A stretch of 64,000 bases of DNA from Mesorhizobium sp. B4-1-3. GTDB taxonomy: Bacteria > Pseudomonadota > Alphaproteobacteria > Rhizobiales > Rhizobiaceae. Shown piece after piece: positions 55,868-64,000 of the stretch. How positions within the stretch are numbered: position 1 is the stretch's first letter; every line of letters begins with the position of its first letter. The notes below the pieces were generated by a model, which was not told where the DNA came from, did no database searches, and saw nothing but the letters and a program-made list of their open reading frames with translations. Position numbers and translations under genes: made by a program. The stretch is from NCBI RefSeq assembly GCF_006439355.1, contig NZ_VFTG01000007.1:62001-126000 (forward strand). The letters are read 5' to 3'.

Positions 55868-57130
55868 CTACTTGTTCGGCGCCTGGTCGATGATCGACTG
55901 CATCGTCTCCTGCGCATTGGCGATGGCGCCGTCGACATCGTCGCCGAAGAACACCTCGTTGATCATCTGCGTCCACGGGCCGTTGGCGGAGTTGATCAGG
56001 TCGTTGAACACCACCGAATAAGGAGTCTTGCCCTTGGCCATCGCCTCGGCCGCCACCTGGTAGCGCGGGTCGAGATCCTTTAGCGCGTCCTTGGCGATGT
56101 CGTTTCGCACCGGCAGGCTGCCATATTTGGCGAGGATGATCTGGCCCTCCAGCGAATAGGCGAAGTCCAGGAACTCCTTCACCACGGCGATCTTCTTGGT
56201 GCCCTTGGTGACGACGAAATTGTCGCCGCCGGCGAAGGATGACCAGCCGCCATCCTTGCCCGGCAGGAAGGTGATGCCGTAGTCGACGTCCGGATATTGC
56301 GTGTTGAGCGCACCGATGGCGAAGGCGCCGGAGGGCGAGATGCCGATCTTGCCGCCGGCGAAGGCGGCGAAGAAGTTGGCGCCGGTGTCGGTCTGCGCGC
56401 CCTCGGGCACCAGGCCCTTCTTGACCATCGAGCGGTAGAGGTCGATGGCGCCGCGCAGCTGCGGACTGTCGAGCGTCGCCTTCGAGCCGTCCTCCGACAG
56501 GATGTCGCCGCCCGAGGCCCAGATCAGCGGCGTGAAGGTGAAGATGTTGCAGCCGCCGCAATTGCCGGAGAAGTAGAAACCCTTGATGTCGCCGCCGAGC
56601 GCGTTGACCTTTTCGGCGTCGGCTTCAATCTCGGCCCAGTTGGTGGGCCCCTTCTCCGGATCCAGCCCCGCCTGCTTGAACAGCTTCTTGTTCCAGATCA
56701 GCACCGAGGCGTCGGCCGAGAAAGGCAGGCCGTAGATGCGGTCCTTATAGGTGCCGGTCTTCACATGCGCCGGCGAAAGGCTCGAAAAACAGGGCAAGGA
56801 TTTCGCCCAGTCGGTGATGTCCTCCAGCTGGCCGGCGGCGGCGAAGGACGGCGTGTAGATCAGGTCGAGCGAGAGCGCGTCGGGCGCGGTCCCGCCGGCG
56901 GCGGCGGCGCCGTATTTCGGGATGATCTCGGCATTGGGGATGATGTCGAGCTTGATCTGGTCCTTATGCGCCTTGTTGAAGGCGTCGACGATGCGCGGCA
57001 TGAAGTTCGAGCCGTCGGCGCGCACCCAGATGTTGGCGGTCTCGGCGGACGCCGCCTGCAGGCCGCCGCCGATGACGGCCGCGGCAAACATCAGCTTGGC
57101 AAGCATGGTCTTCACGTTACTCCTCCTCAT
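55868..57130 (-). CDS. ABC sugar-binding protein
   Basis: A 420-aa family 1 (MalE/UgpB-like) extracellular solute-binding protein with a Sec signal (KTMLAKLMFAAAVIGGGLQAASA). ATG 57130 has a GGAGGAGA site; a GTG five codons later also has an ideal GGAGG site and gives a shorter signal, so the start is open. Core features are IWVRADGSNFMPRIVDAFNK and the hinge region LPFSADASVLIWNKKLF. An unusual CGGC motif (FSGNCGGCNIF) is present. It is the receptor of the LacI/GH127 system, probably for arabinofuranose-containing oligosaccharide. Confidence 0.9.
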   Translation of the reverse strand: MRRSNVKTMLAKLMFAAAVIGGGLQAASAETANIWVRADGSNFMPRIVDAFNKAHKDQIKLDIIPNAEIIPKYGAAAAGGTAPDALSLDLIYTPSFAAAGQLEDITDWAKSLPCFSSLSPAHVKTGTYKDRIYGLPFSADASVLIWNKKLFKQAGLDPEKGPTNWAEIEADAEKVNALGGDIKGFYFSGNCGGCNIFTFTPLIWASGGDILSEDGSKATLDSPQLRGAIDLYRSMVKKGLVPEGAQTDTGANFFAAFAGGKIGISPSGAFAIGALNTQYPDVDYGITFLPGKDGGWSSFAGGDNFVVTKGTKKIAVVKEFLDFAYSLEGQIILAKYGSLPVRNDIAKDALKDLDPRYQVAAEAMAKGKTPYSVVFNDLINSANGPWTQMINEVFFGDDVDGAIANAQETMQSIIDQAPNK

Positions 57131-57190
57131 GGTTCTCCTCCCTGTTTTGGCCACGCCGCCCGGCGGATGCGGACGCACGGCCTTGTTGCT

Positions 57191-58240
57191 TCATCCCGGC
57201 GGACTGCCGCATGACTGACGCACCACCAGCCGGCACGGCAGTTTCCTGATGCCCGGCGCGGCCGGCTGGCCATCGACGAGCGAAAGCAAGGCAAGCCCGG
57301 CCTCGCGGCCGAGGCTCGCCAAATTCATGTCGACGGAGGTGAGCGGCGGGCGCGTCGCCTCGGCCACGATCTCCCAATTGTCGAAGCCGATGACGCCGAC
57401 ATCGTCGGGCACGCGGATGCCGCGCTCGCGCAACGCGTCGATGACGCCGCGCGCGATCTGGTCGTTGCCGCAGAAGACGGCATCCGGCCACCCTTCCCTG
57501 CCCGCCTGGCCGAACACTTTTTCGACCGCCTCGTGTCCCCAGCCCTCCGACCACGCGCCGAGCAGCGGCTCGCCGACGGCCAAGCCGTTCTCCTTCAGGA
57601 CGTCGCGCCAGGCCTCCGCCCGCGCGTGCACCACCGCGAAGCTCGCCGGGCCGGTGACATGGGCGATGCGCCGGCGCCCGAGCCGCAAGAAATGCTCGAC
57701 CGCCAGCCGCGCGCCGCCGGCGTCGTCGGAGACCAGGCCGACCGCGCCGGGATCGGGCTGGGTGAAGGCATAGACAACCGGAATGCGCAGGTCGGAGAGA
57801 TCGACCGGCAGATGGCGGTCGATGCGTTTTCCGGTCGCGATGATGCCGTCGACGCGCTTGTCGAGCATGGCCTCGACATGCAACTGGCCGAGTCGCTGAT
57901 CGTCCTCGACATTGCACAGGAACACCGAGACGCCCTTGTCGACCAGCGCATCCGAAACGCCGGCCATCAGCGGCAGCGAGAAGCGACCGTATGTGTCGTT
58001 GGTGAGCAGGCCGACGGTGAAGGAGCGCTTGCGCAACAGGCTCTGCGCCAGACTGTTCGGCCGGAAGCCGAGATGCCTGGCCGTCTCGCGGATGCGCTCG
58101 CGCGTCTCCGCCGTCATGCGCCCCTGCCCGTTCAGCGCCTTGGACGCCGTCGCCACGCTGACGCCGGCCGCTGCCGCCACCTCGCGCAGCGTGACCGGCG
58201 GCTTGGCAAAGACAGGCGCTGATTCGGCGTCTGAAACCAT
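57191..58240 (-). CDS. LacI-family transcriptional regulator
   Basis: A 349-aa LacI protein: helix-turn-helix at 16-40 (VTLREVAAAAGVSVATASKALN), hinge helix (NSLAQSLLRKRS) and a periplasmic-binding-like sensor domain. It is the first gene of the leftward operon lacI, binding protein, two permeases, GH127, with a 60-bp gap to the binding protein. Two matching operators lie 25 and 92 bp upstream of its ATG, so it represses itself and the importer until an arabinose-type sugar is present. Confidence 0.92.
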   Translation of the reverse strand: MVSDAESAPVFAKPPVTLREVAAAAGVSVATASKALNGQGRMTAETRERIRETARHLGFRPNSLAQSLLRKRSFTVGLLTNDTYGRFSLPLMAGVSDALVDKGVSVFLCNVEDDQRLGQLHVEAMLDKRVDGIIATGKRIDRHLPVDLSDLRIPVVYAFTQPDPGAVGLVSDDAGGARLAVEHFLRLGRRRIAHVTGPASFAVVHARAEAWRDVLKENGLAVGEPLLGAWSEGWGHEAVEKVFGQAGREGWPDAVFCGNDQIARGVIDALRERGIRVPDDVGVIGFDNWEIVAEATRPPLTSVDMNLASLGREAGLALLSLVDGQPAAPGIRKLPCRLVVRQSCGSPPG

Positions 58241-58264
58241 TTTTCGGCGCGGGACCTCCCAAGC

Positions 58265-58282
58265 TGAGAAAACCTTTTCTCA
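58265..58282. promoter_or_regulatory. LacI-type operator, proximal
   Basis: TGAGAAAACCTTTTCTCA: perfect 8-bp arms around a central CC, 25 bp before the lacI start codon. It shares GAGAAAACCTTTTC (as complement) with the distal site. Confidence 0.82.
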
Positions 58283-58331
58283 CAGGAACCTGCTGCATTC
58301 GGACCGGGGGGCGGATGTCGAAACAGCGGCT

Positions 58332-58349
58332 TGGGAAAAGGTTTTCTCA
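58332..58349. promoter_or_regulatory. LacI-type operator, distal
   Basis: TGGGAAAAGGTTTTCTCA, one mismatch from a perfect palindrome, 67 bp centre to centre from the proximal site. The pair allows looping repression. The gap 58350-58589, up to the outer membrane protein gene, holds nothing else that I can identify. Confidence 0.78.
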
Positions 58350-58589
58350 AAGGGAGAGTAGCCTTGAGGCCGACATCGCGCAAGGGTCATTTCTCGCGCC
58401 TAGTCCAGCGCCGGACAAGTGGTCGGACCAGAAGGCGTCGATCCGCAGCCAAACCGACCTTTTCTGGGTGCGCACGGGATTTACACCTGCCGTTACGGGA
58501 GTTTGCTCATGGGTGTGGCATTTCTGCCACCACAAATTTCGACAACCCCTGCTAGAACATCGCCGGGTTTTAACTTGGGGTTATCGGCT

Positions 58590-59897
58590 ATGTTTCTTCG
58601 TCTTTCCGCGAAATCCGTTCTGCTGGGCGCCGTCTCGGCCGTCGCTTTGATATCGGCCGCGCAGGCCGCCGACGTCGTCCAGGAGCACGCGGCTCCCGGC
58701 TTCAACTGGAGCGGCGTCTATGTCGGCTTCGGCGTCGGCGCCGGCGCCAATGTTCACAAGCTCAGCAGCGATTTCGCTCCCGGCGTTTCGCTCAACGGCA
58801 TCGGTGGCGAAGGCGTCTACGGCCAGGCGACTGTCGGCTACGACTATATGGTCTCGCCACGCTTCCTGCTCGGCGGCCTGATTGACGCGCATGTCGGCAC
58901 GATCAAGACTTCGCTTGACCTCGCTGGCCTGAGCGCGGACATCAAGGAAACCTATGGCTTCGACGTCGGCGTGCGCGCCGGTTACCTGCTGACGCCGAGC
59001 ACGCTGGGCTATGTTCTTGGCGGCTACGCCTGGCAGAAGTACAAGCTCGACACCAATGCCGGCTTCGGCATGGATTGGGATCAGGGCGGCTATTTCGTCG
59101 GCGCCGGTGTCGAAACGGCGATCAACAGCAACTGGACCCTCAAGGGCGAGTATCGCTACACACGCTTCAGCACGAAGGACGACCTGCTTTCCCAGTTCGG
59201 GGCACCGGACGGCACGCTCAATCTCGATACCTCGCGCCATACCTTCGAGGTTGCCGCCAGCTACCGCTTCAATGCCAATGATGGCGGCGGCGCCAGCTTC
59301 GAGACGCCTTCCTACAACTGGACCGGCTTCTATGTCGGCGGCGGGCTCGGCGCCGGTGCGGTTGTCCACCAGATCGAGATTCCGCCGCTGGGCGGCGCCA
59401 AGTTCAACGGCCTCGGCGGCGAAGGCGTGTTCGGCGAAGCCAGCGTCGGCTACGACCAGGACATGGGCAGCTGGGTGATCGGCGGCTTGGTTGACGCGCG
59501 TCTCTCCGGCATCAAGTCGAAGCTTGATCTGGGTGGCATCCTGGGCGGTGTCGACTCGATCAGCCTCAACGCCGACTATGGTTTCGACGTGCTCGGCCGT
59601 ATCGGCATGAAGGTCAACGAGGCGACCCTGGCTTATGCCCTCGCAGGCTATAGCTGGCAGCACTTCAAGCTCGATGCTCCGGCACCGCTCGACGTCGATT
59701 GGGGCTCCAGCGGCTTCTCGGTCGGCGCGGGCTTGGAAACGGCCCTGTCGGATAAGATGACCGTCGGCATCGAATACCGTTACTCGCAGTTCGAGAAGGA
59801 AGACTTCTCGGACGCATTCCCGATCCCGAGCGGTACCGCGACGGCGACTCCGTCCTTCCACACCGTGCGCATCGACGCCAAGTACAAGTTCAACTAA
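58590..59897 (+). CDS. Double-barrel outer membrane protein (Omp25/RopB-like)
   Basis: A 435-aa protein with a Sec signal (MFLRLSAKSVLLGAVSAVALISAAQA). Two homologous beta-barrel units follow, about 28-232 and 240-435. Each begins NWxGxYVGxGxGAGA and contains GGEGVxGxAxVGYD, a YGFDV segment and a VGAGxETA...YRYxxF ending; the first ends SYRFN and the second KYKFN with the C-terminal aromatic typical of outer-membrane insertion. Single-unit relatives (Omp25/Omp31, RopB) are about 210-250 aa, so this is an internal duplication. The start is ATG 58590. It is monocistronic, with a strong terminator. Confidence 0.88.
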   Translation: MFLRLSAKSVLLGAVSAVALISAAQAADVVQEHAAPGFNWSGVYVGFGVGAGANVHKLSSDFAPGVSLNGIGGEGVYGQATVGYDYMVSPRFLLGGLIDAHVGTIKTSLDLAGLSADIKETYGFDVGVRAGYLLTPSTLGYVLGGYAWQKYKLDTNAGFGMDWDQGGYFVGAGVETAINSNWTLKGEYRYTRFSTKDDLLSQFGAPDGTLNLDTSRHTFEVAASYRFNANDGGGASFETPSYNWTGFYVGGGLGAGAVVHQIEIPPLGGAKFNGLGGEGVFGEASVGYDQDMGSWVIGGLVDARLSGIKSKLDLGGILGGVDSISLNADYGFDVLGRIGMKVNEATLAYALAGYSWQHFKLDAPAPLDVDWGSSGFSVGAGLETALSDKMTVGIEYRYSQFEKEDFSDAFPIPSGTATATPSFHTVRIDAKYKFN

Positions 59898-59921
59898 GCA
59901 AAGGCCTCCAGCCAGTATCTC

Positions 59922-59947
59922 AAAAGCCCGCTTCGGCGGGCTTTTTC
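59922..59947 (+). terminator. Rho-independent terminator
   Basis: A 10-bp stem AAAAGCCCGC with a TTCG tetraloop and a T-run, 25 bp after the outer membrane protein stop codon. It can also serve the convergent type I secretion operon. Confidence 0.93.
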
Positions 59948-59970
59948 TTGCCGCTCGATAATTGCGGCCG

Positions 59971-61272
59971 CTACTGCCGGAACGCCCGGCTGATCTGATC
60001 CTGTAGCGGCTTGACCAGATAAGACATCACCGAGCGGTCCTCGGTTCTGATGAAGGATTCCACCGGCATGCCGGGCACCAGCTTGACCTCGCCGAGGCGC
60101 GCGACCTCCGCAGCAGTGGTGGTGATGCGCACAGTGTAGTAGCTGACGCCCGTGCGTTGGTCGGTGGTGATGTCGGGAGAGGTCCGTTCGACCACACCGT
60201 CGATTTGCGGTGTGGTGCGCTGGTTCAAGGCCGAAAAGCGCAGCGAAGCGGGCTGGCCGACCCACAGCTGGTCGATGTCGCTCGGCGCGATCTTGGCTTC
60301 CACCGCAAGGCTGTCATTGTCAGGCACGACCTGCATGATCGTCTCACCCGGTTTCACCACGCCGCCAATCGTATAGGCGATCGACTGCTGCACGACACCG
60401 TCCTGCGGCGCGCGGATGTCGACCCGCTTCAGTTGGTCCTCGGCGGCGACCTTGCGCTCCAAAAGCTCGCCCATCTGGCCATCGACATCGCGCAGATCCT
60501 TGTTCACTTCTGTGCTGAGGTCGAGATCTATCTGGATGATCTGCAGCTTGATCTCGGCGATCCGCCCCTGCGCCTGAGCCTGGGCCGCAATAAGCTGGCC
60601 GTGCTCACCGTCGAGGCGCGTGGCCTCTCGCTCGGTCTGGGTCAGCCGGTCGATCGAGATGAGCTTCTTGGCCCAAAGCGTTCGCACCGAAGCGAGCTCC
60701 TTCTGCACCAGCTCTATCTCCTTGCTCTTTGCCTCCGCCTGCGCCGTGTCGCCGGCGATCTCCTTTTCCAGCTGAGCGATGCGTTCCTCCAACTGGCTCT
60801 TCTGGCCGGCGCGGGATGTGCGCCGCGTCTCGAAATGCTGCTTTTCGCCGGCCACCGCCTCGGCGACGTCAGGATCAGTAACGCGGTCCAGAAGATCGTT
60901 CGGGAATATGATGGCGTCGCTGCCGCGGCGCTCCGAATCGAGGCGCGCCTTGCGTGCGGCAAGCTGGTCGAGCGCCTTGCTCACCACGCCAAGATTGGCT
61001 GCCGGCACGGTGCGGTCGAGACTAAGCAAAAGGTCGCCGGCTTTCACATGATCGCCGTCCCGGGCATCGATCTCCGCAACTATGCCGCCGGTGGAATGCT
61101 GTACGTCCTTGACATGGGAATCGACAACCAGGGTGCCGGGGGCGATGACCGCGCCGGCGATCTCAGTGACCGTCGCCCAGCCACCAATGCCACCGGCAAG
61201 CAAGATCACCATGCCGACGCCGAGCCGCGTGTAGAAGCGGATGGATAAATGGGAGGCACCAGGCGTGGCCAT
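59971..61272 (-). CDS. Type I secretion membrane fusion protein (HlyD/PrtE family)
   Basis: A 433-aa periplasmic adaptor; start at ATG 61270-61272 (MATPGASHL), one base after the ABC gene stop. It has one N-terminal membrane helix (LGVGMVILLAGGIGGWATV), a lipoyl-like half (VVDSHVKDVQHSTGGIVAEI), a long coiled coil (about 120-280) and a C-terminal beta domain (APQDGVVQQSIAYTIGGVVKPGE). It bridges the ABC exporter and an outer-membrane TolC, not in the window. Confidence 0.93.
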   Translation of the reverse strand: MATPGASHLSIRFYTRLGVGMVILLAGGIGGWATVTEIAGAVIAPGTLVVDSHVKDVQHSTGGIVAEIDARDGDHVKAGDLLLSLDRTVPAANLGVVSKALDQLAARKARLDSERRGSDAIIFPNDLLDRVTDPDVAEAVAGEKQHFETRRTSRAGQKSQLEERIAQLEKEIAGDTAQAEAKSKEIELVQKELASVRTLWAKKLISIDRLTQTEREATRLDGEHGQLIAAQAQAQGRIAEIKLQIIQIDLDLSTEVNKDLRDVDGQMGELLERKVAAEDQLKRVDIRAPQDGVVQQSIAYTIGGVVKPGETIMQVVPDNDSLAVEAKIAPSDIDQLWVGQPASLRFSALNQRTTPQIDGVVERTSPDITTDQRTGVSYYTVRITTTAAEVARLGEVKLVPGMPVESFIRTEDRSVMSYLVKPLQDQISRAFRQ

Positions 61273-61273
61273 G

Positions 61274-63286
61274 TCAGCGCGCTGCCTCGGTTCCGTCGGC
61301 CACAGCAAGATGAGGACCTTCGGAAGCCACTCTCAGTTGCGGGGCGCCGGATGGCACGGGCCGCAAGGTCGGAAACATCTTGGCGAAAACCTCGTCCTTC
61401 GGCCCGAAAGCATGGACGCGTCCCTGATTCATGGCCAGCACGAAATCGACAGCCGCCAGTACGTTCGGCCGGTGCGCGACGATCACCACAACCCCGCCCC
61501 GTTCGCGCACAGCCAGCATCGCTTTGATCAGCGCCTGCTCGCCATCCATGTCGAGGTTGGAATTCGGCTCGTCCAGGACCACGAGGAAAGGATCGCGATA
61601 GAGCGCGCGCGCCAGCGCGATGCGCTGGCGCTGACCGGCCGAGAGCGCCTCGCCATGTTCGCCGATCTCAGTCTCGTAGCCTTCGCGGAAACCGACGATG
61701 AGCTCGTGCGCGCCAGCCGCTTTCGCCGCGGCGATGATGGCGCCCGCATCGGCGTCGGGCTCAAAGCGGGCGATGTTCTCCGCTACCGTCCCAGCAAAAA
61801 GCTCCACATCCTGTGGCAAGTATCCGATGTGGCGGCCGCGCTCGGCCTGCGACCATTGATCGAGGTCGGCGCCGTCCAGCTTTACTCTGCCGATGGCCGG
61901 AAGCCAGGCGCCGACAAGCGCGCGGACCAGCGTGGACTTCCCCGACCCGCTTGGTCCAATGATCCCGACGCCATGACCAGCCTCCAAGGCAAAGCCCACA
62001 TCCTGGACCAGCAACCGCTGGGTGCCCGGTGCGGCGACCCCGACATTGTGCATGCTGACATTCGCGCTCGGTGGCGGCAGCAACATCGGCTCGGCTTCAG
62101 CCGGCAGCGCCGCGAGCACCCTGTTCAGCCGCTGCCAGCCCTGGCGCGCGGTGACAAAGCCCTTCCAATTGGCAATCGCAAGATCGACCGGCGCCAGCGC
62201 GCGGCCGCTAAGTATGGAGGCGGTGATGATGATGCCCGCCGTTGCCTGCCCCTCGATGACCAGCCAGGCGCCGAGACCGAGCATTGACGACTGCAGCAGC
62301 ATACGCAGGACCCTCGATATCGCGCCGAAGCCGCCCGCCACATCGCTCACCTTGCGCTGCTCGGCGATGTAATCGAGGTTGGCATCTTCCCACCGCGCGG
62401 TAAGACCGCCGGCCATCCCCATGGCGGCAACGACCTCGGCGTTGCGATTGGCGGCGCTGACAAGGCCGTTGCGACGAATGCCGCTCCACGTTCCCGACGA
62501 AACCGGCTTTCGCGTCAGCCGTTCGGCCATGATCGTGAGCGCGACCAGCACGATCGCGCCGACCAGCGCCGTCACGCCGAGCAGCCAGTGGAACATGAAG
62601 ATGATGAAGAGGTAGAGCGGTAGCCAGGGCAGGTCGAAAAGCGCCGTCGGCCCACTGCCCGACAGGAAGACGCGGATGCTGTCCAGATCGCGCATCGGCT
62701 GCAAGCTATCGCCGTTGCGGCCCGTCTTGAGAGGCAGGCGCAGAATTGATTGATAGACGCGGCCGCCGAGCGCTTCGTCGAGCGCGCCGCCGATGCGGAC
62801 CAGCACACGTCCGCGCACGAATTCGAGCACACCTTGCCCGCTATAAAGAACAAGGAGCAGGATGGAGAGGCCTACAAGTGTCGGCACGCTGCGGCTCGGC
62901 AGCACGCGGTCGTAGACCTCGAGCATATAGAGCGAGCCGGCGAGCATCAGAACGTTGAGTATGCCGCTGAACAGTCCGACCGCAACGAAAGCGGAGCAGC
63001 AAGCGCGAAGCGCTTCGGCAAGTTCCGAGCGCTGCGGGCGCCTGGCGGGTTTTGCGGCCGGGCGAGCGCTGGCGCCGACGTTGGCAGCGGCTTGGCGCCC
63101 ACTGACGTAGTTAGGGCGCGCGCGAAACAGAACCAGACCGCCGAAGGCGGTGACCGCTGTTGCGCCCAACACCGTGCCCCCTGAGAGCGATCCGCGCGCA
63201 ACAATCACCACGCCAAGGATGAGAAGGAGGAGGCCTGCCAGCCTCGTCCTCGCCTGCCCTGTGCCGAGCACGCCGTTTGTTGCCAT
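61274..63286 (-). CDS. Type I secretion ABC transporter/ATPase (PrtD/PrsD family)
   Basis: A 670-aa exporter. The first about 95 residues hold two extra hydrophobic helices and a basic linker. A six-helix membrane domain follows, then the ATPase: Walker A GPSGSGKST (near 445), signature LSAGQRQR (near 547) and Walker B LVVLDEPNSNLD. The PrtD/PrsD branch (no C39 peptidase domain) exports RTX-type proteins such as proteases, glycanases and surface proteins. It lies between the probable cargo gene and the HlyD gene in one leftward operon. Confidence 0.92.
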   Translation of the reverse strand: MATNGVLGTGQARTRLAGLLLLILGVVIVARGSLSGGTVLGATAVTAFGGLVLFRARPNYVSGRQAAANVGASARPAAKPARRPQRSELAEALRACCSAFVAVGLFSGILNVLMLAGSLYMLEVYDRVLPSRSVPTLVGLSILLLVLYSGQGVLEFVRGRVLVRIGGALDEALGGRVYQSILRLPLKTGRNGDSLQPMRDLDSIRVFLSGSGPTALFDLPWLPLYLFIIFMFHWLLGVTALVGAIVLVALTIMAERLTRKPVSSGTWSGIRRNGLVSAANRNAEVVAAMGMAGGLTARWEDANLDYIAEQRKVSDVAGGFGAISRVLRMLLQSSMLGLGAWLVIEGQATAGIIITASILSGRALAPVDLAIANWKGFVTARQGWQRLNRVLAALPAEAEPMLLPPPSANVSMHNVGVAAPGTQRLLVQDVGFALEAGHGVGIIGPSGSGKSTLVRALVGAWLPAIGRVKLDGADLDQWSQAERGRHIGYLPQDVELFAGTVAENIARFEPDADAGAIIAAAKAAGAHELIVGFREGYETEIGEHGEALSAGQRQRIALARALYRDPFLVVLDEPNSNLDMDGEQALIKAMLAVRERGGVVVIVAHRPNVLAAVDFVLAMNQGRVHAFGPKDEVFAKMFPTLRPVPSGAPQLRVASEGPHLAVADGTEAAR

Positions 63287-63322
63287 GGCGGTTTTTCACT
63301 AGGCCCGATTAGATCACACCGC

Positions 63323-64000
63323 TCAGCTGATGCCCGTCAGCCCGCCCACCTCATGGAGGGTCGCCCAGAACTGGTCGAGCGTATTGGGATGCTCGTCGAC
63401 AATGTTGCTGCCGTTGAACCAGGCGACGTGGCCGCTCGGGCCGGAGGTCACCAACTGGCCCTGATTGAACCACATCAGGGCGTTCTTCAGGCCTTCGCCG
63501 TCGGCTTCCTTGCCCCCGTTCCAGTCCGTGATGCCTGTGCTGGCGTCGGTAACGTCGACATATTTGGCCCAAGCATTGGTGCTGGTCTTTACAGAACTGC
63601 CGGCTAGCGCTGAGCCGTTCTGGTCGACTATGCCGTCGCTGTTGGCATCGACATTGACGCCGAGACCGGCCCAAGCGCCCTGCCCCTTCAGCCACATCAC
63701 CGCTTCGTCGATGAGGTTATTGGGTTGGGCAACGCCGTTGTCGATGTTGAGCTGCGCGGCGATTGCCTGCTGTAGCATGATCAGGCGGGCATCGCCGCTG
63801 GTCGACGCGGATTCGATCGATTTTGCCAAGCTGATCGAGATCAGTAGATCGTGGTCATCATCCGCGATGCCGTTGTGGTTGCTGTCGCCCAAGAGCAGAT
63901 AGCCATCCGTGCGCGGATTAATGTCGAGATTCGACAGAACGCCGCTTGCGACGGCGCTTTTGGTCGGATTGCCTTCGTTGTTAGCGACATTGTCCCAGGC
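63323..64000 (-). CDS. Probable type I secretion cargo, C-terminal part (partial)
   Basis: The frame is open from the right edge of the window to the stop at 63323, so at least 225 residues are seen and the N-terminus is missing. Acidic calcium-loop motifs recur: GDSNHNGIADDDHDL, DANSDGIVDQNG and DWNGGKEADGEG, of EF-hand or dockerin-like type. Small-residue repeats and very few cysteines fit an extracellular protein. The gene ends 36 bp before the ABC exporter gene in the same direction, so it is the likely cargo, with its export signal in the final residues (FWATLHEVGGLTGIS). Confidence 0.78.
   Translation of the reverse strand, partial: AWDNVANNEGNPTKSAVASGVLSNLDINPRTDGYLLLGDSNHNGIADDDHDLLISISLAKSIESASTSGDARLIMLQQAIAAQLNIDNGVAQPNNLIDEAVMWLKGQGAWAGLGVNVDANSDGIVDQNGSALAGSSVKTSTNAWAKYVDVTDASTGITDWNGGKEADGEGLKNALMWFNQGQLVTSGPSGHVAWFNGSNIVDEHPNTLDQFWATLHEVGGLTGIS

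Overview
The window is GC-rich alphaproteobacterial chromosome, most likely Mesorhizobium or a close Rhizobiales (Phyllobacteriaceae) relative. The evidence is the lpxK-waaA-DUF374-DUF4170-phosphatase-pmbA gene order, the DUF2093 gene, an endonuclease-type mutL, two GGAAC-N16-CGTT (EcfG-type) promoters, and palindromic intergenic elements of the kind common in mesorhizobia. I saw no rRNA, tRNA, CRISPR array, insertion sequence or phage gene. Gene density is high and most genes look native.

Layout. 1-6.3 kb: a probable sulfonate (2,3-dihydroxypropane-1-sulfonate type) catabolic locus, with an ABC permease and binding protein, a GntR/HutC regulator, a zinc alcohol dehydrogenase, a HisD-like HpsN candidate and an SDR. 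One 22-bp motif stands before each of its three transcription units. 6.3-14.8 kb: an FMN/FAD demethylase-like oxidoreductase, queF, two exported DUF3828 paralogues, a Tat-exported peptide-type binding protein, an MttB-family methyltransferase and its divergent LysR regulator. 15-27.6 kb: housekeeping genes (mutL, lipid A/Kdo genes, a CysQ-like phosphatase, pmbA, divergent epmA/efp). 27.7-31 kb: a small exported protein behind an EcfG-type promoter, then a divergent pair made of an ArsR-rhodanese fusion and a persulfide-dioxygenase-like hydrolase, split by a perfect inverted repeat and followed by an MFS gene. 31-35.3 kb: an acyltransferase, a beta-propeller protein, a winged-helix protein, a DUF899 protein and a small membrane protein. 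35.3-43.2 kb: two hybrid histidine kinases in one operon, the first a 1,898-residue soluble kinase with nine near-identical 92-residue HAMP-type repeats. 43.3-51.8 kb: a lipoprotein peptidase, a methyltransferase remnant, AraC plus a frameshifted SDR, MFS/ankyrin/LysR, then cardiolipin synthase and a nuclease-fold protein. 51.8-58.4 kb: a LacI-controlled ABC sugar importer with a GH127 beta-L-arabinofuranosidase, with two operators at its head. 58.6-64 kb: a double-barrel outer membrane protein, then a type I secretion operon whose probable cargo gene runs off the right edge.

Functional reading. The window combines scavenging of plant- or soil-derived compounds (sulfonate, methylated amine or betaine, arabinofuranoside), sulfur-stress handling, stress signalling and envelope biogenesis. 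The most testable new points are the shared operator set of the sulfonate locus, the poly-HAMP kinase with its EcfG-type promoter, the cysteine-free ArsR domain fused to rhodanese, the duplicated outer membrane barrel, and a single-base frameshift that breaks an otherwise well-preserved SDR.
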